This document shows positions 45,458-53,758 of a DNA stretch of 64,000 nt, piece after piece. The DNA comes from Pygmaiobacter massiliensis. Lineage in GTDB: Bacteria; Bacillota; Clostridia; Oscillospirales; Ruminococcaceae. Each line of letters begins with the position of its first letter. Position 1 is the first letter of the stretch. The notes under the pieces are model-generated. The model was given only the letters and a program-made list of their open reading frames with translations. It was not told the DNA's origin and did no database searches. The stretch covers positions 62,001 to 126,000 of the forward strand of contig JALFTI010000021.1 in the NCBI GenBank assembly GCA_022778585.1, in the 5' to 3' direction. The translations under genes were made by a program, and so were the position numbers.

Positions 45458-45490
45458 CAGGGCGCGGGGGTTTCCCCGTGCCCTGTTTTC
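45458..45490 (+). terminator. Terminator of the amidotransferase gene
   Basis: CAGGGCGCGGGG, short loop, CCCCGTGCCCTG, TTTTC. Confidence 0.75.
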
Positions 45491-45684
45491 GCCTTGTTTT
45501 TTACAGCATGCCAATTTAAGTGCCATGCCGGTTTTGTGTTTGCACAGGGCTTTTGCGCGCCGAAACGGCGGTGCAAAAGGCTTTTGGTTTTGACTAAAAG
45601 CAGCCATGCTGCGCCGGAGCGGTTTGAAAAGAAAAGACAGCAAACTTTCAAAAATGGCTCAAATTAAGAAAAAATCTCCAAGGC

Positions 45685-45713
45685 TTGACAAGTTAGCACA
45701 CAGTTCGTATAAT
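45685..45713 (+). promoter_or_regulatory. Consensus promoter of the T-box/metNIQ operon
   Basis: TTGACA (45685-45690), 17 bp, TATAAT (45708-45713): perfect sigma-A boxes. Confidence 0.9.
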
Positions 45714-45719
45714 AACAGA

Positions 45720-46052
45720 TATACGGCTAAGTAGGCGGCTATTGGGCTGCTTTTAGCAAATACCATAAAAACTGTGACGAGAAGAGTAAGCACCAGGCGC
45801 TTTTTCAGAGAGCTCCCGCCCGGCTGAAACGGGGGTAAAGCAAAGGGTGCTGAAGATGGTCTCTGAGTTCTGTGCACGAGCGGCAGCGTTAGTGTACAGC
45901 GGGTTCGCCCGTTAAAGCGGCGGGCTGTAAAAGGCATGGGCCGGAGCAGCCAACGAGGCAGCTGCCGCAAGGCAGTTTGCAAACCAAGGTGGTACCGCGT
46001 GACAAGTTTTGTCCCGCCCTTGAAGTTTTTCAAGGGCGGGTTTTCTTTTTAT
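45720..46052 (+). promoter_or_regulatory. T-box leader, probably methionine-specific, with terminator
   Basis: About 330 nt. Stem I starts with GAAGAGTAAGCACC; the specifier side reads CTGAAGATGGTCTC, placing ATG (Met) at the specifier codon. The hallmark T-box AAGGTGGTACCGCG is at 45986-45999. The terminator stem CCCGCCCTTGAA/TTCAAGGGCGGG (46013-46040) with TTTTCTTTTT follows. Uncharged tRNA-Met should stabilise the antiterminator through the UGGU bulge and switch on metNIQ, which begins at 46098. Confidence 0.92.
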
Positions 46053-46097
46053 CAGCCGGCAGGCGTCCGGCTTTCAAACAGGAGGGACCAGAACAGT

Positions 46098-46871
46098 ATG
46101 ATCGAGATCGACCATCTCACCAAGGTGTTCAGTGCGGGCACGCCCAACGAGTGCGTAGCCCTTTCGGATGTGACCTTTACCATTGAAGACGGGGACATTT
46201 TTGGCATTATCGGCATGAGCGGTGCGGGTAAATCGACCCTTTTGCGCTGCCTGTCGCTGTTGGAAACGCCCACCAGTGGCCGAATTATGCAGGACGGGGT
46301 GGATATTTCTACCCTGAAAGGCAAGAACCTGATCGAGGCTCACCGCAAAACGGGAGTGGTATTTCAGGGATATAACCTGCTGATGCAGAAGACGGTGGCG
46401 GAAAATGTGGCGTTTCCGCTGCGGCTTGCGGGCAAAAAAAAGGCCGAAACTGCCCCCCGCGTTGCCCAGCTTTTGGATCTGGTGGGCCTTGCAGATAAGG
46501 CGGACAACTACCCGGCGCAGCTTTCCGGCGGGCAGATGCAGCGGGTGGCCATTGCCCGGGCGCTGGCCAGCGACCCGAAGGTACTTTTGTGTGACGAGCC
46601 CACCAGTGCGCTGGACAGCCTGACCACCAGCCAGATGCTGGATTTGCTGGTAGATATTAACCGCAAGCTGGGCATTACCATTGTTATTATTACCCATGCG
46701 CTGAATGTGGTGCGGCGCATCTGCAATAAGGTTGCGGTAATTGATGCGGCCCGCTATGCCGAAGGCGGGCTGACAAGGGATGTATTTGCAACCCCGCGCA
46801 CCGATGTGACCCGCCGGCTGCTCAGCCAGGCGGACGGCGGCGCCGAACCCAAAGAGGAGGAACAGGCATGA
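46098..46871 (+). CDS. metN: Methionine ABC transporter ATP-binding protein MetN
   Basis: 257 aa from ATG 46098 (GGAGGG upstream). Walker A IGMSGAGKSTLLRC near 40, Q loop VVFQGYNLLMQKTVAENVAF, signature LSGGQMQRVAIARALASDP near 139 and Walker B VLLCDEPTSALD are all present. MetN is normally about 340 aa with a C-terminal NIL domain that mediates inhibition by methionine; this protein stops soon after the ATPase domain and lacks it. First gene after the Met T-box; overlaps metI by ATGA. Confidence 0.92.
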   Translation: MIEIDHLTKVFSAGTPNECVALSDVTFTIEDGDIFGIIGMSGAGKSTLLRCLSLLETPTSGRIMQDGVDISTLKGKNLIEAHRKTGVVFQGYNLLMQKTVAENVAFPLRLAGKKKAETAPRVAQLLDLVGLADKADNYPAQLSGGQMQRVAIARALASDPKVLLCDEPTSALDSLTTSQMLDLLVDINRKLGITIVIITHALNVVRRICNKVAVIDAARYAEGGLTRDVFATPRTDVTRRLLSQADGGAEPKEEEQA

Positions 46872-47539
46872 TGGAATTTTTTGCTTTGCGGGGAGCTCTT
46901 TTGTGGGAAGGTACGCTGGAGACCCTGTTTATGACCGCTGCCGCCACCGCGCTGGCGTATCTTTTGGGGGTGCCCATGGGGGTGCTTTTAATTCTGACCA
47001 AAAAAGGCGGCATTTGGGAGCACGAGCGGTTTAACGCCGTGTTTGGCTGGCTGGTGAATACGCTGCGCAGCATTCCGTTTTTAATTTTAATGGTGTTTAT
47101 TATGCCGTTTACCCGGGTGCTGGTAGGTACCGGCATTGGGCCGGTGGCAGCCACGGTACCGCTGGTTATTTCGGCTTCGCCGTTTGTGGCCCGCATGGTG
47201 GAACAAAGCCTGGCCGAAGTGAATAGCGGTGTGGTGGAAGCCGCCCGCGTAATGGGCGCCACCAACTGGCAGATTGTAACACGGGTGCTTTTGGTAGAAA
47301 GCGTGCCCAGCTTGCTGCGGGGGCTTTCCATCAGCACCATTACCATTTTGGGCTACACCGCCATAACTGGTACGTTGGGCGCCGGCGGTTTGGGCAACCT
47401 GGCCATGCGGTTTGGCTACCAGCGGTATGAAAAGGATGTTATGTATGCCACCGTGGTTATTTTAATTTTGCTGGTTTGCCTGATCCAGGCGGTATTTAAC
47501 CTGGCGGCCCGGCGTTCGGACAAGCGCAACCGCTGCTGA
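46868..47539 (+). CDS. metI: Methionine ABC transporter permease MetI
   Basis: 223 aa, five membrane segments. TLFMTAAATALAYLLGVPMGVLL, RSIPFLILMVFIMPFTR and the coupling loop EAARVMGATNWQIVTRVLLVES (EAA motif) mark MetI permeases. GYTAITGTLGAGGLGNLAMRFGYQRY near the C-terminus is family-typical. Overlaps metN by 4 bp; metQ follows 102 bp later. Confidence 0.95.
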   Translation: MMEFFALRGALLWEGTLETLFMTAAATALAYLLGVPMGVLLILTKKGGIWEHERFNAVFGWLVNTLRSIPFLILMVFIMPFTRVLVGTGIGPVAATVPLVISASPFVARMVEQSLAEVNSGVVEAARVMGATNWQIVTRVLLVESVPSLLRGLSISTITILGYTAITGTLGAGGLGNLAMRFGYQRYEKDVMYATVVILILLVCLIQAVFNLAARRSDKRNRC

Positions 47540-47641
47540 TATGGATTGCTGAAAAAAAGAAAAAGAGGGTTTATGAAGCTTTCCCTTGCGATGTACCGTA
47601 AAAGAGCAAAGCTTACAGATAGAGAAAAGGAGGTTGATAAC

Positions 47642-48517
47642 ATGAAATTTCGTACCCTGACCGCTGCGGCGCTGGCTGCGGCAATGCTTTTGGCCGGCTG
47701 CTCTGGCACGGCTTCTTCTTCGCAGGGCTCAAGCGCCCCGCAGAGCACTTCGCAAGCTTCTTCGCAGGCGTCGCAGGCTGCTTCCGGCGAGCTTACCGTT
47801 GTGAAGGTGGGGGCTTCTCCCTCGCCCCATGCTGAAATGCTGGAACAGGTGAAGCCCTTGCTGGCCGAACAGGGCATTGACCTGCAGATTGTGGAATTTG
47901 ACGACTATGTCATGCCCAATACTGCGCTGGAAGCAGGCGACCTGGATGCAAACTTTTTCCAGCACCAGCCCTATCTGGATGACTTTAACGAGAAAAACGG
48001 CACCCACATTGTCTCCATTGCCGATGTGCATTTCGAGGCGCTGGGCGTTTATTCCGACAAGGTGACCAGCCTGGAAGAGCTTTCCGACGGCGCTGTGGTG
48101 GGCATTCCTTCCGATAATACCAACGGCGCCCGCGCGCTGCAGCTTTTGGCTGCCCAGGGACTGATTGAGCTGGACCCTGAAGCCGGCCTTTCCGCCACCG
48201 AGCTGGATGTGACCAAAAACCCCAAGAACTTGAAGTTTGAAGCGCTGGAGGCTGCCCAGCTGCCCGCCAGCCTGCCCGACCTGGACATTGCCGTTATCAA
48301 CGGCAACTATGCGCTGGGCGCCGGCATTACCGATAAGCTTTTGGCCTGCGAGGATACCAGCAGCGAAGCGGCCCAGACCTACCCCAATGTGCTGTGCGTG
48401 CGGGAAGGCGACGAGGAGCGGCCCGAGCTGGTAGCTTTGAAGGAAGCTTTGCTGTCCGATACGGTGAAGGACTTTATTGTCGAAGCCTATCCCGGCGTGG
48501 TAATTCCGCTGTTTTAA
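47642..48517 (+). CDS. metQ: Methionine-binding lipoprotein MetQ (NLPA family)
   Basis: 291 aa from ATG 47642 behind AAGGAGG. Lipoprotein signal peptide ending in the lipobox LLAGC near residue 20, then a Ser/Ala/Gln linker and the NLPA domain: VKVGASPSPHAEMLEQVKPLL, FDDYVMPNTALEAGDLDANFFQHQPYLDDF, and the C-terminal VLCVREGDEERPELVALKEAL. It delivers methionine (or D-methionine, peptides) to MetNI. Confidence 0.95.
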   Translation: MKFRTLTAAALAAAMLLAGCSGTASSSQGSSAPQSTSQASSQASQAASGELTVVKVGASPSPHAEMLEQVKPLLAEQGIDLQIVEFDDYVMPNTALEAGDLDANFFQHQPYLDDFNEKNGTHIVSIADVHFEALGVYSDKVTSLEELSDGAVVGIPSDNTNGARALQLLAAQGLIELDPEAGLSATELDVTKNPKNLKFEALEAAQLPASLPDLDIAVINGNYALGAGITDKLLACEDTSSEAAQTYPNVLCVREGDEERPELVALKEALLSDTVKDFIVEAYPGVVIPLF

Positions 48518-48560
48518 TGTGGGCTGAAAACAGTTTAAAACATAAAGCCTAAAATGCGAA

Positions 48561-48626
48561 CCGGGCAGCATTTGCCCGGCAAAAAATCCCCCGTCAGTGG
48601 TCCAGGTGGCCGGGCGGGGGATTTTT
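48561..48626 (+). terminator. Tandem hairpins ending metNIQ
   Basis: Hairpin 1 CCGGGCA/TGCCCGG (48561-48579). Hairpin 2 AAAAATCCCCCG (48582-48593) pairs with CGGGGGATTTTT (48615-48626). The stretch 48627-48930 beyond has no recognisable gene. Confidence 0.85.
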
Positions 48627-48945
48627 GCTTTGTAACCCCAAAACGCGGGCTTTTGCAGATGTGCAAAATATGGGGCAAACCGGCTGCAGCTTGTTTGTAT
48701 GCGAAATGCCCAAAAGAAAAAAACAAAACCGACCCAAAGGCCCGGCCGGGTACTTTGGGGCGGTTTATCTGTTTTGCTAAAATGCGCCTGCCACGGCTTT
48801 ACCTTTTTGGCCTTTAAGGAGGGTCGTTTTGCGGCCAATAACCCGTTTGCTTTTGGGGCGAAAATACAGCCCGGCCCATTTCGTTTTACAGGGTAAGGGC
48901 GGCCGGCAAAGCGGCCTGCCCCAATAAAACGCGGGAGGAAGGCGA

Positions 48946-49244
48946 ATGAAACAAAAACAAAAAAACAGCTGGCAGCTCTATTGCTGGTGGCTGCTTCCCT
49001 GGTGGGATATCTGTTTTTAACCCCCAGCGGTGCGGTACGGCTTGCGGTGCTGGTGTCGGGGCACCCGGTTAAGGCACTTACCGTGCGGGTACTTGGGCAA
49101 AAAAAGTCAGAACAATCACCCGGCCGGCAAAGCTTTTTGCTGAGCCCGGCGCCGTACGAGCCGGTTACCGACATCCAGCTGAAAAATTGGGTGGCGGTTC
49201 GCCACGGCATATTTTACCTGGGCAGCTATTACGGCTACGGGTAA
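48946..49244 (+). CDS. Small membrane-anchored protein requiring a -1 shift at A_AAA_AAC
   Basis: ATG 48946 follows GGGAGG. The zero frame gives only 24 residues (MKQKQKNSWQLYC..., stop 49018-49020). At codons CAA AAA AAC (heptamer A_AAA_AAC, ending 48966) a -1 slip continues as KKQLAALLLVAASLVGYLFL..., a good signal anchor, to a 99-residue protein ending GIFYLGSYYGYG. Eight A instead of seven would also restore the frame, so an indel is the alternative. No family recognised. Lies between metQ and the convergent DUF1836 gene. Confidence 0.6.
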
Positions 49245-49249
49245 AAAGC

Positions 49250-49750
49250 TTATGTTTGTTCCAGTATGGAAAGCAGCGAAAGCGCTGCCTGCTGCTGGGC
49301 GTAGGCGTTCAGGCACAAATCCAGCGCTTGCTTTGCAATCTCCTGGCGGGAAAGCCCAGGCTGCAGGCAGCCGGCGGTCAGGTCCATTGCCCGGTCCAGC
49401 GAAGCCAAATACCGGTTATAAAATTCTTGTGGGTTTTCCAGGTCGGGCTGGGCCTTCAGCAGTGCATGGGTTTGGCTTACGCTTAACACCTGTTTCAGCT
49501 GGCAAATAGCAGTAAGGCAGGCCAAATGGCAGCGGGTATACCGCTTGCCGGCCGGCCGGGGCAGAAGACCGTTTTTAATGTAATTGTTTACCATGGCGCC
49601 GGTCAGCTCCTCGGCCTGCCCGCCACCCGCAAGCTGTCGGGTCATATAGGTCAAAAGCTGATCCTTGTACAGCTCAATATCCGGCAATTGCTCGTAACGG
49701 GCCGGCCGTTCGGTTTCCAGTTTTTGTTTTAAAGCCAAAATTGCGTCCAT
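49250..49750 (-). CDS. DUF1836 domain-containing protein
   Basis: 166 aa. ELTGAMVNNYIKNGLLPRPAGKRYTRCHLACLTAICQLK (residues 48-86) is the DUF1836 signature, related to the MerR-type winged helix, so DNA binding is plausible. The C-terminal half is helical. ATG 49750 follows GGAGG and has its own promoter. Stop lies 5 bp from the convergent small-protein stop. Function unknown. Confidence 0.85.
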   Translation of the reverse strand: MDAILALKQKLETERPARYEQLPDIELYKDQLLTYMTRQLAGGGQAEELTGAMVNNYIKNGLLPRPAGKRYTRCHLACLTAICQLKQVLSVSQTHALLKAQPDLENPQEFYNRYLASLDRAMDLTAGCLQPGLSRQEIAKQALDLCLNAYAQQQAALSLLSILEQT

Positions 49751-49782
49751 AATATCCTCCGCCAGCGCATATGTTTTTGCTT

Positions 49783-49811
49783 ATTATAACCCGTTTCATA
49801 AGGTGAGGCAA
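49783..49811 (-). promoter_or_regulatory. Promoter of the DUF1836 gene
   Basis: Minus strand: -35 TTGCCT (49806-49811), 17 bp, -10 TATAAT (49783-49788). Confidence 0.7.
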
Positions 49812-50050
49812 TCTGTTTGATTGTTTTCACAATCTGCAAAACAGTGGGGAAGCTTTTCGCTTGAAAATAGCCCTGTGGCAAAATACCCCAAGGCCGTGCA
49901 CAAGCCAAAGCCGCAAACTAGTAAGGTTCGCTTGTGCGGTAAAAGGTTTCGGGATTGGTACAAAAGCAAAAAGGCTTTCTGCCAATAAACGGTGTTGGCT
50001 GGCAGAAAGAAACCGCGGGCGGTATGCCACAGGCGGCAAAACAAAAATAC

Positions 50051-50105
50051 TTGACAACCGGCCCAGATGGCAGTATGCTTGGGATAGATACCCCAGGGGG
50101 GTGTA
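50051..50105 (+). promoter_or_regulatory. copA promoter with CsoR-type operator
   Basis: -35 TTGACA (50051-50056), 17 bp, -10 TATGCT (50074-50079). ATACCCCAGGGGGGTGTA (50088-50105) matches the pseudo-palindromic ATACCCC-n-GGGGTAT layout of CsoR operators and covers the transcription start. Confidence 0.8.
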
Positions 50106-50173
50106 GTGTTAGATGCAGGCAGGCCGTCCGCCCTGCCTGCATGGGCAAGCTTTTGCCAAGCGGAGGTATTATT

Positions 50174-52783
50174 TTGAAACAATTGTTTGATGTGACCGGC
50201 ATGAGCTGTTCTGCCTGCAGCGCCCATGTGGAAAAAAGCGTGCGAAAGCTGCAGGGGGTACACACGGTCAGTGTAAATTTGCTACAAAACAGCATGGCGG
50301 TAGAGTATGACCGTAGCCTGCTTTCCGAAAGCGATATTGTCCGGGCGGTGGAAAGCGGCGGCTACGGGGCTGCCCCGCGCCAAAAAACAAAAAAAGCGGC
50401 GCCTGCACCGGCGCAGGTGCAGGACGAATCTGTCGCGGTAAAAAAGCGGATTATTCATTCTCTATGCTTTTTAATACCGCTGATGTATCTGTCCATGGGG
50501 GAGATGATGGGTCTGCCTTTGCCGGGTTTTCTTTCCGGCGGGGAGAACGCTGCAAACTATGCGCTGACCCAGCTGCTTTTGACCCTGCCCATTTTATATT
50601 TAAACCGCAAATTTTTCCAAACCGGTTTTACCGCCCTGGCACACCGGGCGCCCAACATGGACACACTGGTGGCGGTGGGGGCCACGGCCGCGGTGGCCTA
50701 CGGTATTTTTGCACTGTACCGCATTGGCTGGGGCATGGGCCATGGCGATTTGGAGCTGGTGCACCGGTACCACATGGATTTGTATTTTGAATCGGCCGGG
50801 ACCATTTTGACCCTCATTACGGTGGGCAAATTTCTGGAAGCGCGCAGTAAGGGCAAAACGGGGGACGCCATTCGCCGCTTGCTGGACCTTGCGCCGAAAA
50901 CCGCCTTTGTTCTGCGCGGCGAAACGGAGATGGAAGTTCCGGTAAGTGAGGTGCAGGTGGGCGACACGGTGATTGTGCGGCCGGGCAGCAGCATTCCGGT
51001 GGACGGAGTGCTCACCCAGGGCGAGGCGGTTCTGGATGAGTCTGCCCTCACCGGCGAGAGCCTGCCGGTGGAAAAGGGCCCGGGCGATTCGGTTATGAGC
51101 GCCACCATTTTAAAAGCCGGCAGCGTGCAGATGACCGCCAGCCGGGTAGGGCAGGACACCACCCTTTCTCAGATTGTGCAGCTGGTGGAGGAAGCAAATT
51201 CCGGTAAAGCGCCTATTGCCAAGCTGGCCGACCGGGTAAGCGGCATTTTTGTGCCGGCGGTTATGCTTATTGCGCTTGTTACCGGCATGGTATGGCTGGC
51301 GCTGGGGGCCGGGCTGGACCAGGCGCTGTCCTGCGCAATTGCGGTTTTAGTTATCAGCTGTCCGTGTGCGCTGGGGCTTGCCACCCCCACTGCCATTATG
51401 GTGGGTACCGGCAAAGGGGCGGAAAATGGCATTTTGTTCCGCACCGCACAAAGCCTGGAGCTTTTAAGCAGGGTGGATACGGTGGTGCTGGACAAAACCG
51501 GCACCGTAACCGAAGGCAAACCTGCCGTGGAAGGAATCTACCCGGTAAACTGCAGTCAGCAGCAGCTTTTGCAGCTGGCCGGCGCGGTGGAACAGCTTTC
51601 GGAACACCCGCTGGCCAGAGCGGTTGTGGCGAAGGCCGGGCAGCTGGGGCTCAACCTTCCACAGGCGGAGCATTTTGTGGCCCAGGCGGGCCGCGGGGTG
51701 AGCGCCAAGGTGGAAGGAAAGCTGATTTTGGCAGGAAACCGCCAGATGATGGAAGAGGCCGGTGTGGACCTGACCGGCGCACCGGATGCGCAGAAGCTGG
51801 CAGATTTGGGCCAAACCCCGCTGTACTTTTCCAAAGATGGAGTGTTTTTGGGCCTTGTGGCCCTGGCTGACCCTCTGCGCCCCACCAGTAAGGCGGCCAT
51901 TGAGGCTTTTAAGGCGCTGGGCATTGAGCCGGTTTTGCTGACCGGCGACAACGAGCGCACCGCCCGCGCGGTGGCCGCAAAGCTGGAAATAAAGCGGGTT
52001 GTGGCGCAGGTGCTGCCGCAGGATAAGGAACAAAATGTACAGCTTTTGCAAAAGGAAGGCCGCCGCGTGGCCATGGTGGGGGACGGTATTAACGACGCAC
52101 CTGCCCTGGCCCGGGCCGATGTGGGGATTGCCATTGGCAGCGGTACCGATATAGCGATAGAGTCGGCCGATGTGGTGCTGATGAAGAGCGATTTGGCCGA
52201 TGCGGTGAATGCGGTGCGGCTTTCCAAAGCAGTGCTGCGCAATATTAAGGAAAACCTGTTCTGGGCCTTTTTCTATAATTCGGTGGGCATTCCGCTGGCG
52301 GCTGGGGTATTTTATGGGGCGCTGGGCTGGCGGCTTTCCCCCATGTTTGGGGCGGCGGCCATGAGCCTTTCCAGCTTTTGCGTGGTGACAAACGCCCTGC
52401 GGCTGCGGTTTTTTAAGCCCCAAAGGCTGGAAAAGCAGCAGCTTGGTTTTCCAAAAACGGCTGGCTTGGCCGAAAACTTAGCAAAAGCGCCGGATAGCCC
52501 GGCCGAAAATTTGCCCAAGAGCGGTTTGGAACAAACCCCAACCGCGTTATACCATACAGGAAAGGATGACAATACCATGGAAACAAGAACCGTAAAAATT
52601 GAAGGCATGATGTGCGCCCATTGCCAGGCCCATGTAAAAAAGGCGCTGGAAGGGCTGGGCCTTGCGGCCGAAGTGAACCTGGAAAAAGGCCAGGCCACCG
52701 TAAAAGGTGCTGCTAGCGACGACGCAATTTGTGCCGCAGTGACCGAAGCCGGCTATTCGGTTACGGGCGTTGAGAAAGACTGA
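50174..52783 (+). CDS. copA: Copper-exporting P-type ATPase CopA with C-terminal CopZ-like domain
   Basis: 869 aa from TTG 50174, which has CGGAGG 8 bp upstream; longer ATG versions run through the operator. N-terminal HMA domain with GMSCSAC (Cys 12 and 15), eight membrane segments, A-domain TGES, CPC metal motif (VISCPCALG) near 395, phosphorylation DKTGT near 440, HP motif SEHPLA near 476 and GDGIND near 635. A 50-residue polar linker after the last helix leads to a second HMA domain with GMMCAHC near 810. P1B-type ATPases pump Cu(I) out of the cell. Operon with csoR (TGATG overlap). Confidence 0.95.
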   Translation: MKQLFDVTGMSCSACSAHVEKSVRKLQGVHTVSVNLLQNSMAVEYDRSLLSESDIVRAVESGGYGAAPRQKTKKAAPAPAQVQDESVAVKKRIIHSLCFLIPLMYLSMGEMMGLPLPGFLSGGENAANYALTQLLLTLPILYLNRKFFQTGFTALAHRAPNMDTLVAVGATAAVAYGIFALYRIGWGMGHGDLELVHRYHMDLYFESAGTILTLITVGKFLEARSKGKTGDAIRRLLDLAPKTAFVLRGETEMEVPVSEVQVGDTVIVRPGSSIPVDGVLTQGEAVLDESALTGESLPVEKGPGDSVMSATILKAGSVQMTASRVGQDTTLSQIVQLVEEANSGKAPIAKLADRVSGIFVPAVMLIALVTGMVWLALGAGLDQALSCAIAVLVISCPCALGLATPTAIMVGTGKGAENGILFRTAQSLELLSRVDTVVLDKTGTVTEGKPAVEGIYPVNCSQQQLLQLAGAVEQLSEHPLARAVVAKAGQLGLNLPQAEHFVAQAGRGVSAKVEGKLILAGNRQMMEEAGVDLTGAPDAQKLADLGQTPLYFSKDGVFLGLVALADPLRPTSKAAIEAFKALGIEPVLLTGDNERTARAVAAKLEIKRVVAQVLPQDKEQNVQLLQKEGRRVAMVGDGINDAPALARADVGIAIGSGTDIAIESADVVLMKSDLADAVNAVRLSKAVLRNIKENLFWAFFYNSVGIPLAAGVFYGALGWRLSPMFGAAAMSLSSFCVVTNALRLRFFKPQRLEKQQLGFPKTAGLAENLAKAPDSPAENLPKSGLEQTPTALYHTGKDDNTMETRTVKIEGMMCAHCQAHVKKALEGLGLAAEVNLEKGQATVKGAASDDAICAAVTEAGYSVTGVEKD
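52577..52783 (+). CDS. Possible separately initiated CopZ-like copper chaperone (in frame inside copA)
   Basis: ATG 52577 lies in the copA frame and is preceded by AGGAAAGGA (52559-52567) at ideal spacing. Initiation there gives a 68-aa protein, [20 protein letters not shown]..., that is exactly a stand-alone HMA copper chaperone. The upstream linker looks like former intergenic sequence. Both a CopA fusion and a free chaperone may be made. Not proven. Confidence 0.5.
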   Translation: METRTVKIEGMMCAHCQAHVKKALEGLGLAAEVNLEKGQATVKGAASDDAICAAVTEAGYSVTGVEKD

Positions 52784-53055
52784 TGCGGGCCGACCGGCAA
52801 AAGTTGGTCCGGCTGCTGAAAACGGCCCGCGGGCAGGTTGACGGCGTTTTGCGGATGATGGAAGAGGACCAGTACTGCATTGATATTTCCCGCCAGATTT
52901 TGGCGGCAGAGGCGGTGCTGCGCCGGGCCAACAGCGAAATTTTAAAAGCGCACCTGGATGGCTGCGTGAAGCAGGCCTTCGAGACCGGCGACGAGGCCGA
53001 AAAGCAGAAAAAAATTCAGGAGATCATTGAGGTGTTTGACGCGCTGTCCCGCTGA
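52783..53055 (+). CDS. csoR: Copper-sensing repressor CsoR
   Basis: 90 aa DUF156 protein. RLLKTARGQVDGVLRMMEED and the Cu(I) ligands Cys (QYCIDIS, near 36), His and Cys (KAHLDGC, near 61 and 65) are all present, which separates CsoR from RcnR/FrmR types. The start overlaps the copA stop by 1 bp. Cu(I) binding should release the operator at 50088. Confidence 0.95.
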   Translation: MRADRQKLVRLLKTARGQVDGVLRMMEEDQYCIDISRQILAAEAVLRRANSEILKAHLDGCVKQAFETGDEAEKQKKIQEIIEVFDALSR

Positions 53056-53100
53056 AAAGGCGCCCGATACTGCCCGTTTTAAGGGCTGGGAACAAAGCAC

Positions 53101-53146
53101 CCAATACCAAAAGGGCCCTGCATCTGCAGGGCCCTTTTGGTATTGG
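53101..53146. terminator. Long perfect palindromic terminator after csoR
   Basis: A 22-bp arm (53101-53122) and its exact reverse complement (53125-53146) are separated by only TC; the core GGGCCCTGCA/TGCAGGGCCC is followed by TTTT inside the arm. It functions as a terminator in both directions. Confidence 0.85.
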
Positions 53147-53541
53147 GTATACTTTAGTTAAAAAGGGAAAAACAAAAAAGCGCTTTTAGCGGGAATTGTT
53201 AAAAAACGGCGCCAAATACCAGCTTTTGCCGCTTTGCCGGCTAAAATATGCTTGCCCCCCCAAAAAAAAGGCGGATAAAGAATTTTTAACGGTATGTCTG
53301 CAAACCCCGTTTTTTGGAAAAAGAGGTTACCCAAAAGTTTGGCCGCAGAAGGTGATAAAAAGGCAAAGTAAGGTTTGCAGCTGGCTTTGCCCTTTAGCAC
53401 GCTTAGAGCAGAGCCTTCGCGAGAATTTTTGTTTTTATGCCATGGGGGGTTCGCTGTTCGTGTCAAATAAACCGGCCAAAGGTGGGTTTGGGCAAAATGC
53501 ACATCAAAACCGAAAAATACCCCCAATAGGCAAAAAAATAC
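53147..53541. other. Non-coding region between csoR and tRNA-Val
   Basis: No credible gene; a 126-codon open frame here lacks a ribosome binding site and has atypical composition. Confidence 0.5.
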
Positions 53542-53570
53542 TTGCTTTTTTAAAAAAGCTATTATATAAT
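53542..53570 (+). promoter_or_regulatory. Promoter of tRNA-Val
   Basis: -35 TTGCTT (53542-53547), 17 bp, -10 TATAAT (53565-53570). Confidence 0.75.
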
Positions 53571-53602
53571 GGGTAAGCCGCAAGAAATTCGGCACAAACA
53601 GC

Positions 53603-53678
53603 GGACGGTTAGCTCAGCTGGTAGAGCACCTGCTTGACGTGCAGGGGGTCACAGGTTCGAGTCCTGTACCGTCCACCA
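53603..53678 (+). tRNA. tRNA-Val (anticodon GAC)
   Basis: Acceptor GGACGGT/ACCGTCC, D arm GCTCAGCTGGTAGAGC, anticodon loop TTGACGT giving GAC (valine GUC/GUU), T arm CAGGTTCGAGTCCTG, encoded CCA (53676-53678). Confidence 0.97.
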
Positions 53679-53682
53679 TACA

Positions 53683-53716
53683 TGAAGGGGCTGCAGGTTG
53701 TAGCCCCTTTTTTCAT
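53683..53716 (+). terminator. Terminator/attenuator between tRNA-Val and typA
   Basis: TGAAGGGGCT, loop, AGCCCCTTTTTTCA directly behind the tRNA. Confidence 0.75.
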
Positions 53717-53758
53717 GTAGGGCCCATGGCAGGGCCCGTTGCGCAGAGGAGTGTGTAT

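Noticed and set aside
44291..45643. 450-codon antisense frame opposite the amidotransferase
   Set aside because: Opposes a gene with clear zinc and PP-loop motifs; no ribosome binding site.
46098..48517. metNIQ considered as a transporter for another substrate (NLPA family is broad)
   Set aside because: The upstream T-box with an ATG specifier supports methionine.
47729..49210. 493-codon antisense frame opposite metQ and the region beyond
   Set aside because: Crosses a strong terminator and a separate gene; composition is that of a shadow frame.
50174..52783. CopA considered as a silver, zinc or cadmium pump
   Set aside because: The CPC motif, HMA motifs and the CsoR with Cys-His-Cys ligands indicate Cu(I).
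53196..53576. 126-codon frame in the csoR to tRNA-Val gap
   Set aside because: No ribosome binding site, runs into the tRNA promoter, and its composition does not resemble a folded protein.
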